Shown here: positions 36,900 to 45,366 of the stretch, one piece after another | Numbering within the stretch: the stretch's first letter is position 1 | Layout: each line of letters starts with the position of its first letter | NCBI GenBank assembly: GCA_005405945.1 | Contig: BJHW01000001.1 | Span: 4,898,001-4,962,000 of the forward strand | Reading direction: 5' to 3' | DNA length: 64,000 nt | Origin: Streptomyces violaceusniger | Lineage (GTDB): Bacteria > Actinomycetota > Actinomycetes > Streptomycetales > Streptomycetaceae | Made by a program: the position numbers and the translations under genes | Notes under the pieces: model-generated | What the model saw: the letters and a program-made list of their open reading frames with translations, nothing else | Told to the model about the DNA's origin: nothing | The model's database searches: none

Positions 36900-38674
36900 T
36901 CAGTCGGCCGTCGCGACGAAGGTGCGGGCCGCCTTGTCGTGCCAGCACTGCCGCCACGGGCGGTCGAACAGGCACCACAGCACGTTCAGCACGCCGATGA
37001 CGAGCACCCCCAGGACCGAGTAGACCAGCCAGCGGCGCAGCGCGGTGCCGAAGGACGGGGTGTCGTGCTCCTCGATGTCCAGCACCCGCACCCCGCACAG
37101 CCGCTTGCCGAGGGTGCGGCCCCACTTGGCGGTCGGCAGCGCCTCCAGGACGACGCCGAGGACGAGCAGCAGACCGAGGACGATGCCCAGATAGCCGCTG
37201 GTGGTGCCGTCCAGGAAGTAGACCGTGACGGTCTCGCCGCTCTGCTTGGCCGCCTCGACCTTCTCGTCGATGTGATCGCTCGCCTTGCTCCACAGCGGGA
37301 ACGCGACCGCTCCGACGACGCCGAGCAGCACGACCGAGTCGATCAGCCGGGCGGCGAGGCGGCGGCCGAGCGAGGCGGGCCGCCCCTCGGCCTGGGCGGC
37401 CCGCAGGAAGGGGTTGTCGACGGGCGGCTTCCAGGGGATGACGCCCTCGGGCGCGCCCGGACCCGCCCGTGCGGGGCCGCCTGGGGAGCGTGCGGGGCGG
37501 CCTGCGGCGGGCTCTGCGGCGGGCCGGGCCGCTGGGCGAACTGCCCCTGCGGCTGCCAGGCCGGGCCGCCGCTCTGGGCGGGGATGCCGCCGAAGGGTTG
37601 CTGGGGTTGGTGCGGCTGCGTGGGCTGATGGGGCTGGTGTGTCTGCGGAGGTTGCTGGGGCTGGTGCGGGGGCTGGGGCTGGGCCGGGGGTGCCGCTTCG
37701 GCGCCCTTGCGCGCGCCGCCGCGGCCGATCGCCCGGATCGCCATCGTCCCGTCATCCCGCCCGGCGGTCTGGCCCCGACCTTGGCCTTGGTCCTGTCCCT
37801 GGCCGTGACCCTGAACCTGCCCCCGGCCCTGCCCCTGACTCTGGTCCTGCCCCTGACCGGTCGTGGGTGGCGCTCCGCCGCCGCGCCCCACCGCGCGGAA
37901 CGTCATCGTCCCCTCGCCCGCCGGAGCGGGCGTCTCGCCGTCGTCCGCCGGGGGCAGCTCCGGGGCCCGGCGGACGGGCGGCAGGGCCTGGGTCGAGCGG
38001 TCCGTCCTGCGCCCGCTCCCGCCCGCGCGCATGGTCAGCGTGCCGTCGTCGCGCCCGGCGTCCTCGCCCGGGCCCGCGCGCCGCGGGTCGGGCACCCCCG
38101 CCCACTGCCCGCCACCGGCCTGCCCACCACCGGCCTGGGCGTCGCCGGGGGCGTCCGGCTCCGCGCCCCAGGAGACCCGGCGGTCCTGCTCACCGCCGAA
38201 CCCGCCCTGCTGGGCGGCGTCCGCGTGCCAGGCCGACCCGGCGTCGGGGCGGGCACCGTGCAGCCGCTGGGGATCGTTCCAGTCCACGGACGCCGAGACC
38301 CCGCCGGGCGGCACCGGCTGGGCCCCCATGCCACCGGCCGCCGCCTCGGTCGGCCCGCCCGCGCCCCGGACGTCCATCTCGGCGCTCCGGCGCAGCTCGG
38401 GCAGCGCGCTGCCGGTCTCCTCCGCGGCCCGCGGCGCCGGATCCTCGTCCAGGAACATCGGGCCCGTCTCGTCCGGCGGCGGGCTGATCACCTGGGTGTG
38501 GGTGACCCCGGGCGGCGGGGCGGGCATGGCCTCGCCCTCGGCCGGGGCGGGACGGCTGGTGCCGGGCACCCAGGCGGCGCCGTTCCAGTAACGGATGTAG
38601 CCAGGGATGGACGGATCAGGATAAAAGCCAGGGATGGAGCTGCCGTCCGCGGATCCTGAGGTAGGGGCGCTCAT
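36900..38674 (-). CDS. DUF2510-RDD fusion with Gln/Pro-rich linker (apparent frameshift near 37465)
   Basis: Residues 14-40 form a DUF2510 motif (IPGFYPDPSIPGYIRYWNGAAW). About 350 disordered residues follow: Gly/Gln repeats and a His-Gln-Pro region, including three copies of a short motif (DGTLTMRAGGSG, EGTMTFRAVGRGG, DGTMAIRAIGRGG). An RDD domain ends it (LGRRLAARLIDSVVLLGVVG; KWGRTLGKRLCGVRVLD; FDRPWRQCWHDKAARTFVATAD). One G is missing in CACGGGCGGG near 37465, after which the RDD part continues in a new frame (GAPEGVIPWKPPVDNPF). Membrane protein; role unknown. Confidence 0.82.
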
Positions 38675-38977
38675 GATCTCCGATGTCCCATATCTGCTCG
38701 GCCGTGCTGTACTGCGCTGCGCCTTTGCGGTGCCTCGCGGTGGGGGTGGGGCGTAAGCAGTTTGCCGTACAGGAGCCGCAGTGCAACCCGGAGCGCGCGG
38801 TCAAGGTCTATCAGACCGGCCCGCGGGCACCAGCCCACCGCTCCCGCCACCACTCTCCCGTGCGAGCGCCACGAAGCCATGCGAGCGGTGACGGCCCGCA
38901 TGGCCCCGCCCGGCCTAGGTTCAGCAGACCTACTCTGGCACGCTCAGATGCCTTTTCCGTTGCCAATACTGGAACCC
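38675..38977. other. 303-bp divergent intergenic region
   Basis: It lies between the DUF2510-RDD gene (-) and the MmyB-type regulator (+). It presumably holds both promoters; I see no convincing palindrome or gene. Confidence 0.4.
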
Positions 38978-39919
38978 ATGGACCGCAACACCGAGCTCAG
39001 TGAGTTCCTGCGGAGCCGCAGGGCACGATTGAGCCCTGGCGACGCGGGCGTGAGCGTGAGCAACGACAGCCCCCGTCGGGTGCCGGGGCTGCGCCGCGAG
39101 GAGCTGGCGCAGCTGGCCGGGGTGAGCACGGACTACTACACGCGTCTGGAGCAGGGCCGTCACCTCAATGTGTCGGAGACGGTGCTGGACGCCGTGGCCC
39201 GCGCTCTTCAGCTGAACGAAACCGAACGTGCGTACCTCTTCGAGCTGACCCGGCCGCGCCCCCGGCGCACGGTGCGCCGCCGGCCACCCCGTCCCCAGCG
39301 GGTGCGGCCCGGGGTGCACGCGCTGCTGCGCACGCTGGACGGGGTCTCACCGGCCTTCGTCCTCGGGCGCAGGGGCGATGTCCTGGCCTCCAACCGGCTG
39401 GCCCGGGCGCTGATCATCGACTTCGAGGCGCTCCCGTACCACGAGCGGAACATGGCACGTTTCATGTTCCTCGACGAGGCGGCCCGTTCGCTGTGGCCGG
39501 AGTGGGAGACGGTCGCGGCGGAGATGGTGGCGTCCCTCCGGCTGGAGGCCGGGCGGCATCCCGACGATCCCCGGCTGACCGAGCTCGTGGGCGAGCTCAC
39601 GATCAAGAGCCCTGAGTTCCGTACGTGGTGGGCCGACCACGACGTGCGGGAGAAGACCCACGGCGTCAAGCTCTACCACCATCCGGTGGTCGGGGACATG
39701 ACGCTGGCCTACGAGAACGTGACCGTGCCCGGCGATCCCGACCAGGCCCTGTGCATCTACACGGTCGAGCCCGGCTCCCCCTCCGAGGCGGCCCTGCGGC
39801 TGCTGGCGAGCTGGACCGCGACTCCGTCGGCCGGTCCTTCGGCGCCCTCGTCCGGTCCTTCCGCACCCTCGTCCGAAGCGCGTCCTTCGAGGGGACCGTC
39901 CTCCGACCGCTCCCCCTGA
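38978..39919 (+). CDS. XRE/MmyB-type helix-turn-helix regulator
   Basis: A 313-residue protein. The N-terminal HTH (LGRREELAQLAGVSTDYYTRLEQGRHLNVSETVLDAVARALQL-like segment, residues 42-85) has the RRVPGLRREELAQLAGVS signature of this group. The MmyB ligand-binding domain follows (PAFVLGRRGDVLASNRLARAL...; FRTWWADHDVREKTHGVKLYHHPVVGDMTLAYENV). These regulators commonly sit next to a short-chain or alcohol dehydrogenase; here the interrupted ADH gene begins 102 bases downstream and is the likely target. A Pro/Ser-rich repeat tail closes it. Confidence 0.9.
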   Translation: MDRNTELSEFLRSRRARLSPGDAGVSVSNDSPRRVPGLRREELAQLAGVSTDYYTRLEQGRHLNVSETVLDAVARALQLNETERAYLFELTRPRPRRTVRRRPPRPQRVRPGVHALLRTLDGVSPAFVLGRRGDVLASNRLARALIIDFEALPYHERNMARFMFLDEAARSLWPEWETVAAEMVASLRLEAGRHPDDPRLTELVGELTIKSPEFRTWWADHDVREKTHGVKLYHHPVVGDMTLAYENVTVPGDPDQALCIYTVEPGSPSEAALRLLASWTATPSAGPSAPSSGPSAPSSEARPSRGPSSDRSP

Positions 39920-40021
39920 CCTCGCCCTTTCCCCCGCACACCCTCCCCTCTTCCCCCTCCGTACTTCCCCCTTTCCTCCACCCATCCCCTTTTTCCTAGT
40001 TCGCCATAGGGAGACACCGTT

Positions 40022-40093
40022 ATGACCACCAGCGTCACCGCCTACGCGGCCCCCGCCCCGAAGGCCCCGCTGGAAAGGACTTCCCAATCGTGA
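40022..40093 (+). pseudogene. Alcohol dehydrogenase, 5' fragment cut by IS110 element
   Basis: MTTSVTAYAAPAPKAPLER is the usual start of the NADP-dependent YahK-like alcohol dehydrogenase. The gene's own sequence ends at 40080, and the element adds TSQS and a stop. The remaining codons (TIERRALREHD...) resume at 41517. Removing 40081-41516 rejoins the two halves in frame, which shows that the gene was intact before insertion. Confidence 0.93.
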
Positions 40094-40095
40094 TG

Positions 40096-41286
40096 TCAAG
40101 CCGCAGTCGTGGCGGGAGGTGAACCTTGGTAGCACTGTCCGTCACGGATCATCGCCCACAGGACGTTGAGCCTGCGGCGGGCGAGCGCGAGCAGGGCCTG
40201 CTTGTGGCCCTTCCCCTCGCTTCTCTTCCGCTGGTAGTACGCCTTGGACGCGGGGCATGTCGTGATGCTGACCATCGCCGAGAGGTACATCGAGCGCAGC
40301 AGTCCGCGGTGGTAGCGCCGGGGGCGGCGCAGGTTGCCGCTGACGCGGCCGGAGTCACGGGGCCTGGGGGCAAGGCCGGCGAAGCCAGCCAGGCGGTCGG
40401 CGCTGCCGAAGGCGTCCATGTCACCGCCGGTCGCGGCGATGAATTCGGCGCCGAGCTTGGGGCCCATGCCGGGCAGGCTGCGGATCACCTCGGCGTGCGG
40501 ATGCTCGCGAAACGTGGCCTCGATCAGGGCGTCAAGCTCGACGATCTCCTCATCAAGGGCCATCACCCCCTTCGCGAGGCGGACCACCATGGCGGCCGCC
40601 AGCTTTTCGCCGGGCAGCGCGGTCATCTGCGCCTGGGCGGCCTCCACAGCCGTCTTCGCCAGCGCGGCGGCACCGCGGACCTTGCGGTTTTTCAGCCAGG
40701 TCTCGATCCGCTTGACGCCGGCGCGGCGGATCGCGGCCGGGGTCTGGTAGCCGGTCAGCAGCATCACCGGGCCCTTGTTGACCAGGTCCAGCGACCGCTC
40801 CAACGCAGGGAACACCTCCAGCAGTTGGGCACGGAGCCGGTTGATCTGCCGGGTGCGGTCGAAGACCACGTCCAAGCGTCGGGCGGTCAGGGTGCGCAGG
40901 TCGACAGCGATCTCGTCACCGGGCCGCAGGAGGCCGAGGTCGCGGCGGACGCGGGCCTGGTCGGCGATGACGAAGGCGTCCTTCGCGTCGGTCTTGCCCT
41001 CGCCCTTGTAGGTGACCGAGGCGCGGTGGACGGCCAGGCCGGTGAGATAGGCCATGGGCTGGCCGTGGCCGAGGAGCAGGCCGATCAGCAGGGCGGCGGC
41101 GCCGTGGTTGAGGTCGACGGCCCACAGCACATCCGTAGATATCTCCAGGACATCGCCGATGAGCTGGAGCAGCTCGGTTTCGTCGTTGAGGACCCGGCGG
41201 GAAAGCAACCGTTCGCCGTCCGCGTTGATCACCACGCAGTGGTGATGTTCCTTGCCGATGTCCACTCCGGCCCAGATCTCGGGCAC
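40096..41286 (-). CDS. IS110-family transposase
   Basis: A 396-residue recombinase from a GTG at 41286 with GGAGGGAAC upstream. The N-terminal DEDD/RuvC-like domain shows the first Asp in EIWAGVDIGKEHHHCVVI, further acidic residues in VLWAVDLNHGAAALL and KTDAKDAFVIADQAR. The C-terminal Tnp20 domain follows (VIRSLPGMGPKLGAEFIAATGG; LAGFAGLAPRPRDSGRVSGNLRR). It holds the catalytic Ser in family terms, though which Ser I cannot fix by eye. It works with a bridge RNA to insert and excise the element. The frame is intact, so it is probably active. Confidence 0.94.
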   Translation of the reverse strand: MPEIWAGVDIGKEHHHCVVINADGERLLSRRVLNDETELLQLIGDVLEISTDVLWAVDLNHGAAALLIGLLLGHGQPMAYLTGLAVHRASVTYKGEGKTDAKDAFVIADQARVRRDLGLLRPGDEIAVDLRTLTARRLDVVFDRTRQINRLRAQLLEVFPALERSLDLVNKGPVMLLTGYQTPAAIRRAGVKRIETWLKNRKVRGAAALAKTAVEAAQAQMTALPGEKLAAAMVVRLAKGVMALDEEIVELDALIEATFREHPHAEVIRSLPGMGPKLGAEFIAATGGDMDAFGSADRLAGFAGLAPRPRDSGRVSGNLRRPRRYHRGLLRSMYLSAMVSITTCPASKAYYQRKRSEGKGHKQALLALARRRLNVLWAMIRDGQCYQGSPPATTAA

Positions 41287-41323
41287 GTTCCCTCCACCAG
41301 CTCGTCGTCACTTCACTCCCGCA

Positions 41324-41494
41324 GACGACCTCGCCGACGTTGTCCTACAGCAGCGATCGGGTCGCGTCTCCCAATTGGCGGTCGAGTCGTCGCGGGGCTC
41401 CGGGCGGCCAAGTCCTTTGAGCCATCCAAAAGGCGCCCACCATGCAGCCATACCCAAAGCCCCCGGGCCCTCCGATCTTACGAATGACCAGAGC
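41324..41494 (-). ncRNA. Predicted bridge RNA of the IS110 element
   Basis: Transcribed with the transposase from the 5' non-coding end, about 171 nt. It contains three stem-loops: a 5' hairpin (41494-41467), a target loop and a donor loop. The target loop is closed by GGGGCU/AGCCCC (41463-41458 with 41399-41394) and GGGU/GCCC. Its internal loop carries AUGGUGG (41443-41437) and AAAGGAC (41418-41412). The donor loop is closed by GACGAC/GUCGUC (41391-41386 with 41329-41324) and capped by GCGA/UCGC. Its internal loop carries AUUGGGA (41375-41369) and GUAGGAC (41348-41342). The four guides match the insertion site and the element ends respectively (see findings). Confidence 0.85.
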
Positions 41495-41502
41495 AACCAC
41501 CC

Positions 41503-42507
41503 TTGAAAGGTAGGACCACCATCGAGCGCCGCGCCCTGCGCGAGCACGACGTGCTGATCGAGATCGCCTACGCCGGTATCTGCCACTCCGACATCCACCA
41601 GGCCCGCGAGGAGTGGGGCACCGCCCTCTTCCCGATGGTGCCCGGCCATGAGATCGCCGGTGTGGTCGCCGAGGTCGGCCCCGCCGTGACCAAGTACGCC
41701 GTGGGCGACCGGGTCGGCGTGGGCTGCTTCGTCGACTCCTGCCGCGAGTGCGAGAACTGCCTCGCCGGTGAGGAGCACTTCTGCCTCAAGGGCGAGGTGC
41801 AGACGTACAACGGCAAGGAGTACGACGGCGCCCCCACCTACGGCGGCTACAGCACCCACATCGTGGTGGACGAGAACTACGTACTGCGCATCCCCGAGGG
41901 GATCTCGCTGGACGTGGCCGCCCCGCTGCTGTGCGCCGGGATCACCCTCTACTCCCCGCTGGCCCACTGGAACGCCGGTCCCGGCAAGAAGGTCGCCATC
42001 GTGGGCCTCGGCGGCCTCGGCCACATGGGCGTGAAGATCGCCCACGCCATGGGCGCCGAGGTGACCGTGCTGAGCCAGACGCTCCGCAAGAAGGACGACG
42101 GGCTGCGGCTGGGCGCCGACCACTTCTACGCCACCAGCGACGAGGCGACCTTCACCGAGTTGGCCGGAACCTTCGACCTGATCGTCAACACGACCTCGGC
42201 GAACCTCCCGCTGGACGGCTATCTGTCGCTGCTGAAGCTGGACGGCACGCTGGTGCACGTGGGCGCGCCGGAGAACCCCAGCGCGTTCAGCCAGTTCTCG
42301 CTGATCATGGGCCGCAAGTCGATGGCCGGGTCGAAGATCGGCAGCATCCGGGAGACGCAGGAGATGCTCGACTTCTGCGCGGAGCACGGTCTGGGCGCCG
42401 AGATCGAGCTGATCAACGGCGACCAGATCAACGAGGCCTACGACCGCGTCGTGAGCAGCGATGTGCGGTACCGCTTCGTGATCGACATCGCCTCGCTCAA
42501 GGCGTGA
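41503..42507 (+). pseudogene. Alcohol dehydrogenase, 3' portion downstream of the IS element
   Basis: This part codes all but the first 19 residues of a zinc- and NADP-dependent cinnamyl-alcohol/YahK-like dehydrogenase. Catalytic zinc Cys lies in IAYAGICHSDIHQ, PGHEIAGVV follows, the structural-zinc Cys are in GCFVDSCRECENCLAGEEHFC, and the Rossmann motif is VAIVGLGGLGHMGVKIAH. The element end provides an in-frame TTG (41503) giving MKGRTTIERR, so a nearly full-length enzyme could still be made if it is transcribed. There is no clear ribosome site. I class it as disrupted, with possible residual function. Confidence 0.85.
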
Positions 42508-42580
42508 TCAGCCGCCAAGGCCCGATCCGGTGCTGAGGCTGATCAGCCGCTGAGACCGAGGCCGTCCGGACCACCCCCGG

Positions 42581-42640
42581 GTCCGGGCGGCCTCAGAACG
42601 GTCCGGGCGGCCTCAGAAACAGTCCCGGCGGCCTCAGAAC
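42581..42640. repeat. Three ~20-bp direct repeats spanning the GlcD stop codon
   Basis: GTCCGGGCGGCCTCAGAA occurs at 42581-42598 and 42601-42618, and a variant with CCGG at 42622-42639. The last copy contains the stop codon of the minus-strand GlcD gene, so the 3' end seems to have been duplicated downstream. Confidence 0.8.
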
Positions 42641-44001
42641 AGCTTGCCGGGGTTGAGCAGGCCCAGCGGATCGAAGACCTGCTTGATACCGCGCTGCATC
42701 TCCACCCCCACCGGGCCCAGTTCCCGCGCCAGCCACTCCCGCTTGAGGACGCCGACGCCGTGCTCCCCGGTGATGGTGCCGCCGAGCTCCAGGCCCAGCG
42801 CCATGATGGCGTCGAAGGACTCCCGGGCGCGGCGGGACTCGTCGGGGTCGGCGGGGTCGAAGCACACCGTGGGATGGGTGTTGCCGTCCCCGGCGTGGGC
42901 GACGACGCCGATGGTCAGGCCGTACTTCGTGGCGATGGCGGCCGTGCCGTCGATCATCTCGGCGAGCCGGGAGCGGGGCACACAGACGTCGTCGATCATG
43001 GTGACGCCCTTGACCGCCTCCAGCGCCGGAAGCGTCATCCGGCGGGCCTGGAGCAGCATGTCGGACTCGGCGGCGTCCTCGGCCGGGACCACCTCCGTGG
43101 CACCGGCCGCCGTGCACAGCTCGGCCACGGCGGCGAGGTCCGGGGCCGGGTCCGGGGTGTCGAAGGCCGCCATCAGCAGGGCCTCGGTGGACTCCGGGAG
43201 GCCCATGTTCCCCATCGCGTTGACCGCGCGGACGCTCGTACGGTCCATCAGCTCCAGCAGCGAGGGGGCGTGGCCGCGCTCCATGATCCGGCAGATGGCG
43301 TCGCAGGCGGCCGCGGTGGAGGGGAACTCGGCGGCGAGCACGAGCTGTTCGAGCGGGGCGGGCTTGAGGGCGAGGACCGCGCGCACGACGATCCCGAGGC
43401 TGCCCTCGGAGCCGACGAAGAGCCGGGTCAGGTCGTAGCCCGCGACGCCCTTGGCGGTGCGGCGGCCGGTCTTCAGCAGCCGGCCGTCGGCGAGGACCAC
43501 ATCGAGCCCGAGGACGTATTCGGCGGTGACGCCGTACTTCACGCAGCACAGCCCGCCGGACGCGGTGCCGATGTTGCCGCCGATCGTGCACTGCTCCCAG
43601 CTGGAGGGGTCCGGCGGATAGTAGAGGCCCTGCTCCATGACCGCGCGGGACAGGGTCGCGTTGATCACGCCCGGTTCGACGACCGCGATCCGGTCCACCG
43701 GGTTGATCTCCAGGATCCGGTCCATCTTGACCAGGGACAGCACGACGCAGCCGTCGGACGCGTTGGCCGCGCCCGACAGGCCGGTGCGCGCGCCCTGGGG
43801 CACGATCGGGACGCGCAGCGCGGTGGCGGTGCGGCACACGTGCTGCACCTCCTCGACCGTGCGCGGGAGGACGACCACGGCGGGCGCGCCCGCCTCGCAG
43901 AAGCTCGCCATGTCGTTGGCGTAGGCCCCGGTCACATCGGGGTCGGTGAGCACCGCCTCCTCGGGGAGGCCCTCCCGCAGCAGCTCGATGAGGTCCGTCA
44001 T
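42634..44001 (-). CDS. FAD-binding glycolate/lactate oxidase, GlcD-like
   Basis: A 455-residue flavoenzyme of the vanillyl-alcohol-oxidase fold. FAD-binding regions are clear: VPIVPQGARTGLSGAANASDGCVVLSL, YYPPDPSSWEQCTIGGNIGTASGG and KGVAGYDLTRLFVGSEGSLGIVV. The C-terminal GVVAHAGDGNTHPTVCFD and LGGTITGEHGVGVLKREWL are also typical. Members oxidise D-2-hydroxy acids (glycolate, D-lactate). No GlcE/GlcF partners lie nearby. Start MTDLIELLREGLP at 44001; a palindrome lies about 150 bases upstream. Confidence 0.9.
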   Translation of the reverse strand: MTDLIELLREGLPEEAVLTDPDVTGAYANDMASFCEAGAPAVVVLPRTVEEVQHVCRTATALRVPIVPQGARTGLSGAANASDGCVVLSLVKMDRILEINPVDRIAVVEPGVINATLSRAVMEQGLYYPPDPSSWEQCTIGGNIGTASGGLCCVKYGVTAEYVLGLDVVLADGRLLKTGRRTAKGVAGYDLTRLFVGSEGSLGIVVRAVLALKPAPLEQLVLAAEFPSTAAACDAICRIMERGHAPSLLELMDRTSVRAVNAMGNMGLPESTEALLMAAFDTPDPAPDLAAVAELCTAAGATEVVPAEDAAESDMLLQARRMTLPALEAVKGVTMIDDVCVPRSRLAEMIDGTAAIATKYGLTIGVVAHAGDGNTHPTVCFDPADPDESRRARESFDAIMALGLELGGTITGEHGVGVLKREWLARELGPVGVEMQRGIKQVFDPLGLLNPGKLF

Positions 44002-44065
44002 ATCTCCAGACTCGCACCCGGGGAGCGCCCGGGGAAGATCGCTGCAGCGGACGGATGACCGCGAG

Positions 44066-44113
44066 GAGGGCCGCGACGAGGGCCGCGACGAGGGCCGTGA
44101 CGAGGGCCGTGAG
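44066..44113. repeat. 12-bp tandem repeat, four units
   Basis: GAGGGCCGCGAC at 44066-44077 and 44078-44089, then GAGGGCCGTGAC at 44090-44101 and GAGGGCCGTGAG at 44102-44113. It lies in the leader region of the GlcD gene. Confidence 0.85.
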
Positions 44114-44146
44114 GAGTGCTGTGCGTTACGAGGAGCGCCGATAAGA

Positions 44147-44162
44147 CCAGAACCCGTTCTGG
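44147..44162. promoter_or_regulatory. Candidate operator upstream of GlcD gene
   Basis: CCAGAAC-cc-GTTCTGG is a perfect 7-bp inverted repeat about 146 bases upstream of the GlcD start. It could be a regulator site; no regulator gene adjoins it. Confidence 0.5.
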
Positions 44163-44198
44163 CACAGCGCAACGAAGCAGGAAGCCACGGATTCCCAT

Positions 44199-44230
44199 CC
44201 GAAGCCTGTGCCGTATAGCACAGGCTTCGG
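44199..44230. terminator. 13-bp-stem terminator after the Tat-exported protein gene
   Basis: CCGAAGCCTGTGC (44199-44211) and GCACAGGCTTCGG (44218-44230) form a perfect stem with loop CGTATA, extended outward by TTCCC/GGGAA. It starts 43 bases past the stop of the gene at 44274 (minus strand). Confidence 0.8.
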
Positions 44231-44273
44231 AAGGGAAGGCCAGAATTCTCGAGCTTCGGCCCCGAGGAGCAAG

Positions 44274-45299
44274 TCAATGCGCCTTGTAGTAGACGCTGAC
44301 CTTTCGGTCCCCGGCGGCGCCCGAGGCGAAGCCCATGCACAGCCGACGGGGGCTGGACAGCTGGACGGCCATCCCCTCGGGCTCGCGGTAGCTCAGCGAA
44401 TAGGCGGCCTCGGTGCGGGCGCGCTGGACGAGCTCGCCGGTGCGCAGATCGACGCAGGAGACGTAGGTGTTGCCGTGGCCGGAGGGCGGGTTGGCGCCGT
44501 CCTCGCCGGTGTAGGCGGTGCCGGTCAGCTGGTACACGTAGTCGCCGAGGACCGTGAAGCCCTGGAAGACCTCGCCGTCCTCGACGCCGGTCTGGGGTAT
44601 GTCGTCGTACACGGCCGTGTAGTCGCCCGCGCTGACCCCGGACAGGCTCATCAGCCGGTAGCGGACCTCGCCGCCGAGGCGGTAGCGCAGCAGCAGCCGT
44701 CGGTTGAGCATGTCGACGGCGGGCTGGTTGCTGGTGGAGCCCGCCACCGGGCGGTGCTTGACCAGCGAGGACGAACCGGACGACAGCACCGTGCCATCGG
44801 CGAACTTGAAGCGGCTGATGGCGCGGCCGTAGCCGGAGTCGGGGTTGGCGTCCGACTCGGTCCACAGATAGGCCGTGGAGCCGACCGGCTCGCAGCCCAT
44901 GGCGACACCGTGCCCGAACCCCTTGAGGTACATCGAGCCCAGCTCGGCACCGTCCAGGGACAGCTTGGTGACGCACAGGTCGCCGTGGGCGGCGCGGTCG
45001 GCTCCGGAGACGGGGGCGGACTCCCCGCTGAGCCGGATCCCGCCCTCCATCAGCTGGATCGTGTAGACGTGCCCACCCACGTCGTCGAACGCGAAGGACT
45101 GCAGCACGGTGGAGTTGTGCGGGGTCTTCTCGCGGATCAGCTGGGTGGAGGGCACCGACAGGTCGAACCGGCCGCCCGCCACGGTGGCGGCCCCCGCGCG
45201 GGCGGCGAAGGCGCCGAGCGCGCCGGCCGCGGCGACTCCCCCACCGAGGGTGAACCTACGCCTGGTCAAACGGCCCGCAGCGTACTTTTCCGTGTGCAT
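44274..45299 (-). CDS. Tat-exported beta-propeller-like protein (TagC/P68-like)
   Basis: A 341-residue protein with a twin-arginine signal (GRLTRRRFTLGGGVAAAGALGAFAARAGAA). The mature part reads as repeated beta blades (VLQSFAFDDVGGHVYTIQLMEG; SMYLKGFGHGVAMGCEPVGSTAYLWTESDA; YVYQLTGTAYTGEDGANPPSGHGNTYVSCVDLRTGEL). The pattern matches the P68 RBP/TagC-like propeller family, annotated in Streptomyces as teichoic acid biosynthesis protein C. The enzymatic role is unproven; a cell-surface or substrate-binding role is likely. A LacI-type site lies 68 bases upstream. Confidence 0.8.
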   Translation of the reverse strand: MHTEKYAAGRLTRRRFTLGGGVAAAGALGAFAARAGAATVAGGRFDLSVPSTQLIREKTPHNSTVLQSFAFDDVGGHVYTIQLMEGGIRLSGESAPVSGADRAAHGDLCVTKLSLDGAELGSMYLKGFGHGVAMGCEPVGSTAYLWTESDANPDSGYGRAISRFKFADGTVLSSGSSSLVKHRPVAGSTSNQPAVDMLNRRLLLRYRLGGEVRYRLMSLSGVSAGDYTAVYDDIPQTGVEDGEVFQGFTVLGDYVYQLTGTAYTGEDGANPPSGHGNTYVSCVDLRTGELVQRARTEAAYSLSYREPEGMAVQLSSPRRLCMGFASGAAGDRKVSVYYKAH

Positions 45300-45366
45300 T
45301 GATACTCAACAACTCCCATGTGATCACGCCGTGTTGGAGTGAACAGATCGCCGTGAGTGTAGACGC

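Larger units (their letters stand above)
40081..41511 (-). mobile_element. IS110-family insertion sequence, about 1.43 kb
   Basis: The element lies inside the dehydrogenase gene, reading opposite to it. AGGAC occurs at both edges (40076-40080 and 41512-41516), either a 5-bp duplication or a shared recombination core; on the element strand it reads GTCCT and holds the CT core used by IS110 recombinases. There are no long terminal inverted repeats, as usual for the family. It carries one transposase gene with only 15 bases after the stop, but about 225 bases of non-coding DNA before the start. That places the bridge RNA at the 5' end, as in the IS110 (not IS1111) group. Confidence 0.93.

Noticed and set aside
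44147..44162. Bidirectional terminator
   Set aside because: The stem is only 7 bp with a 2-base centre, too tight to fold as a hairpin; an operator is more likely.
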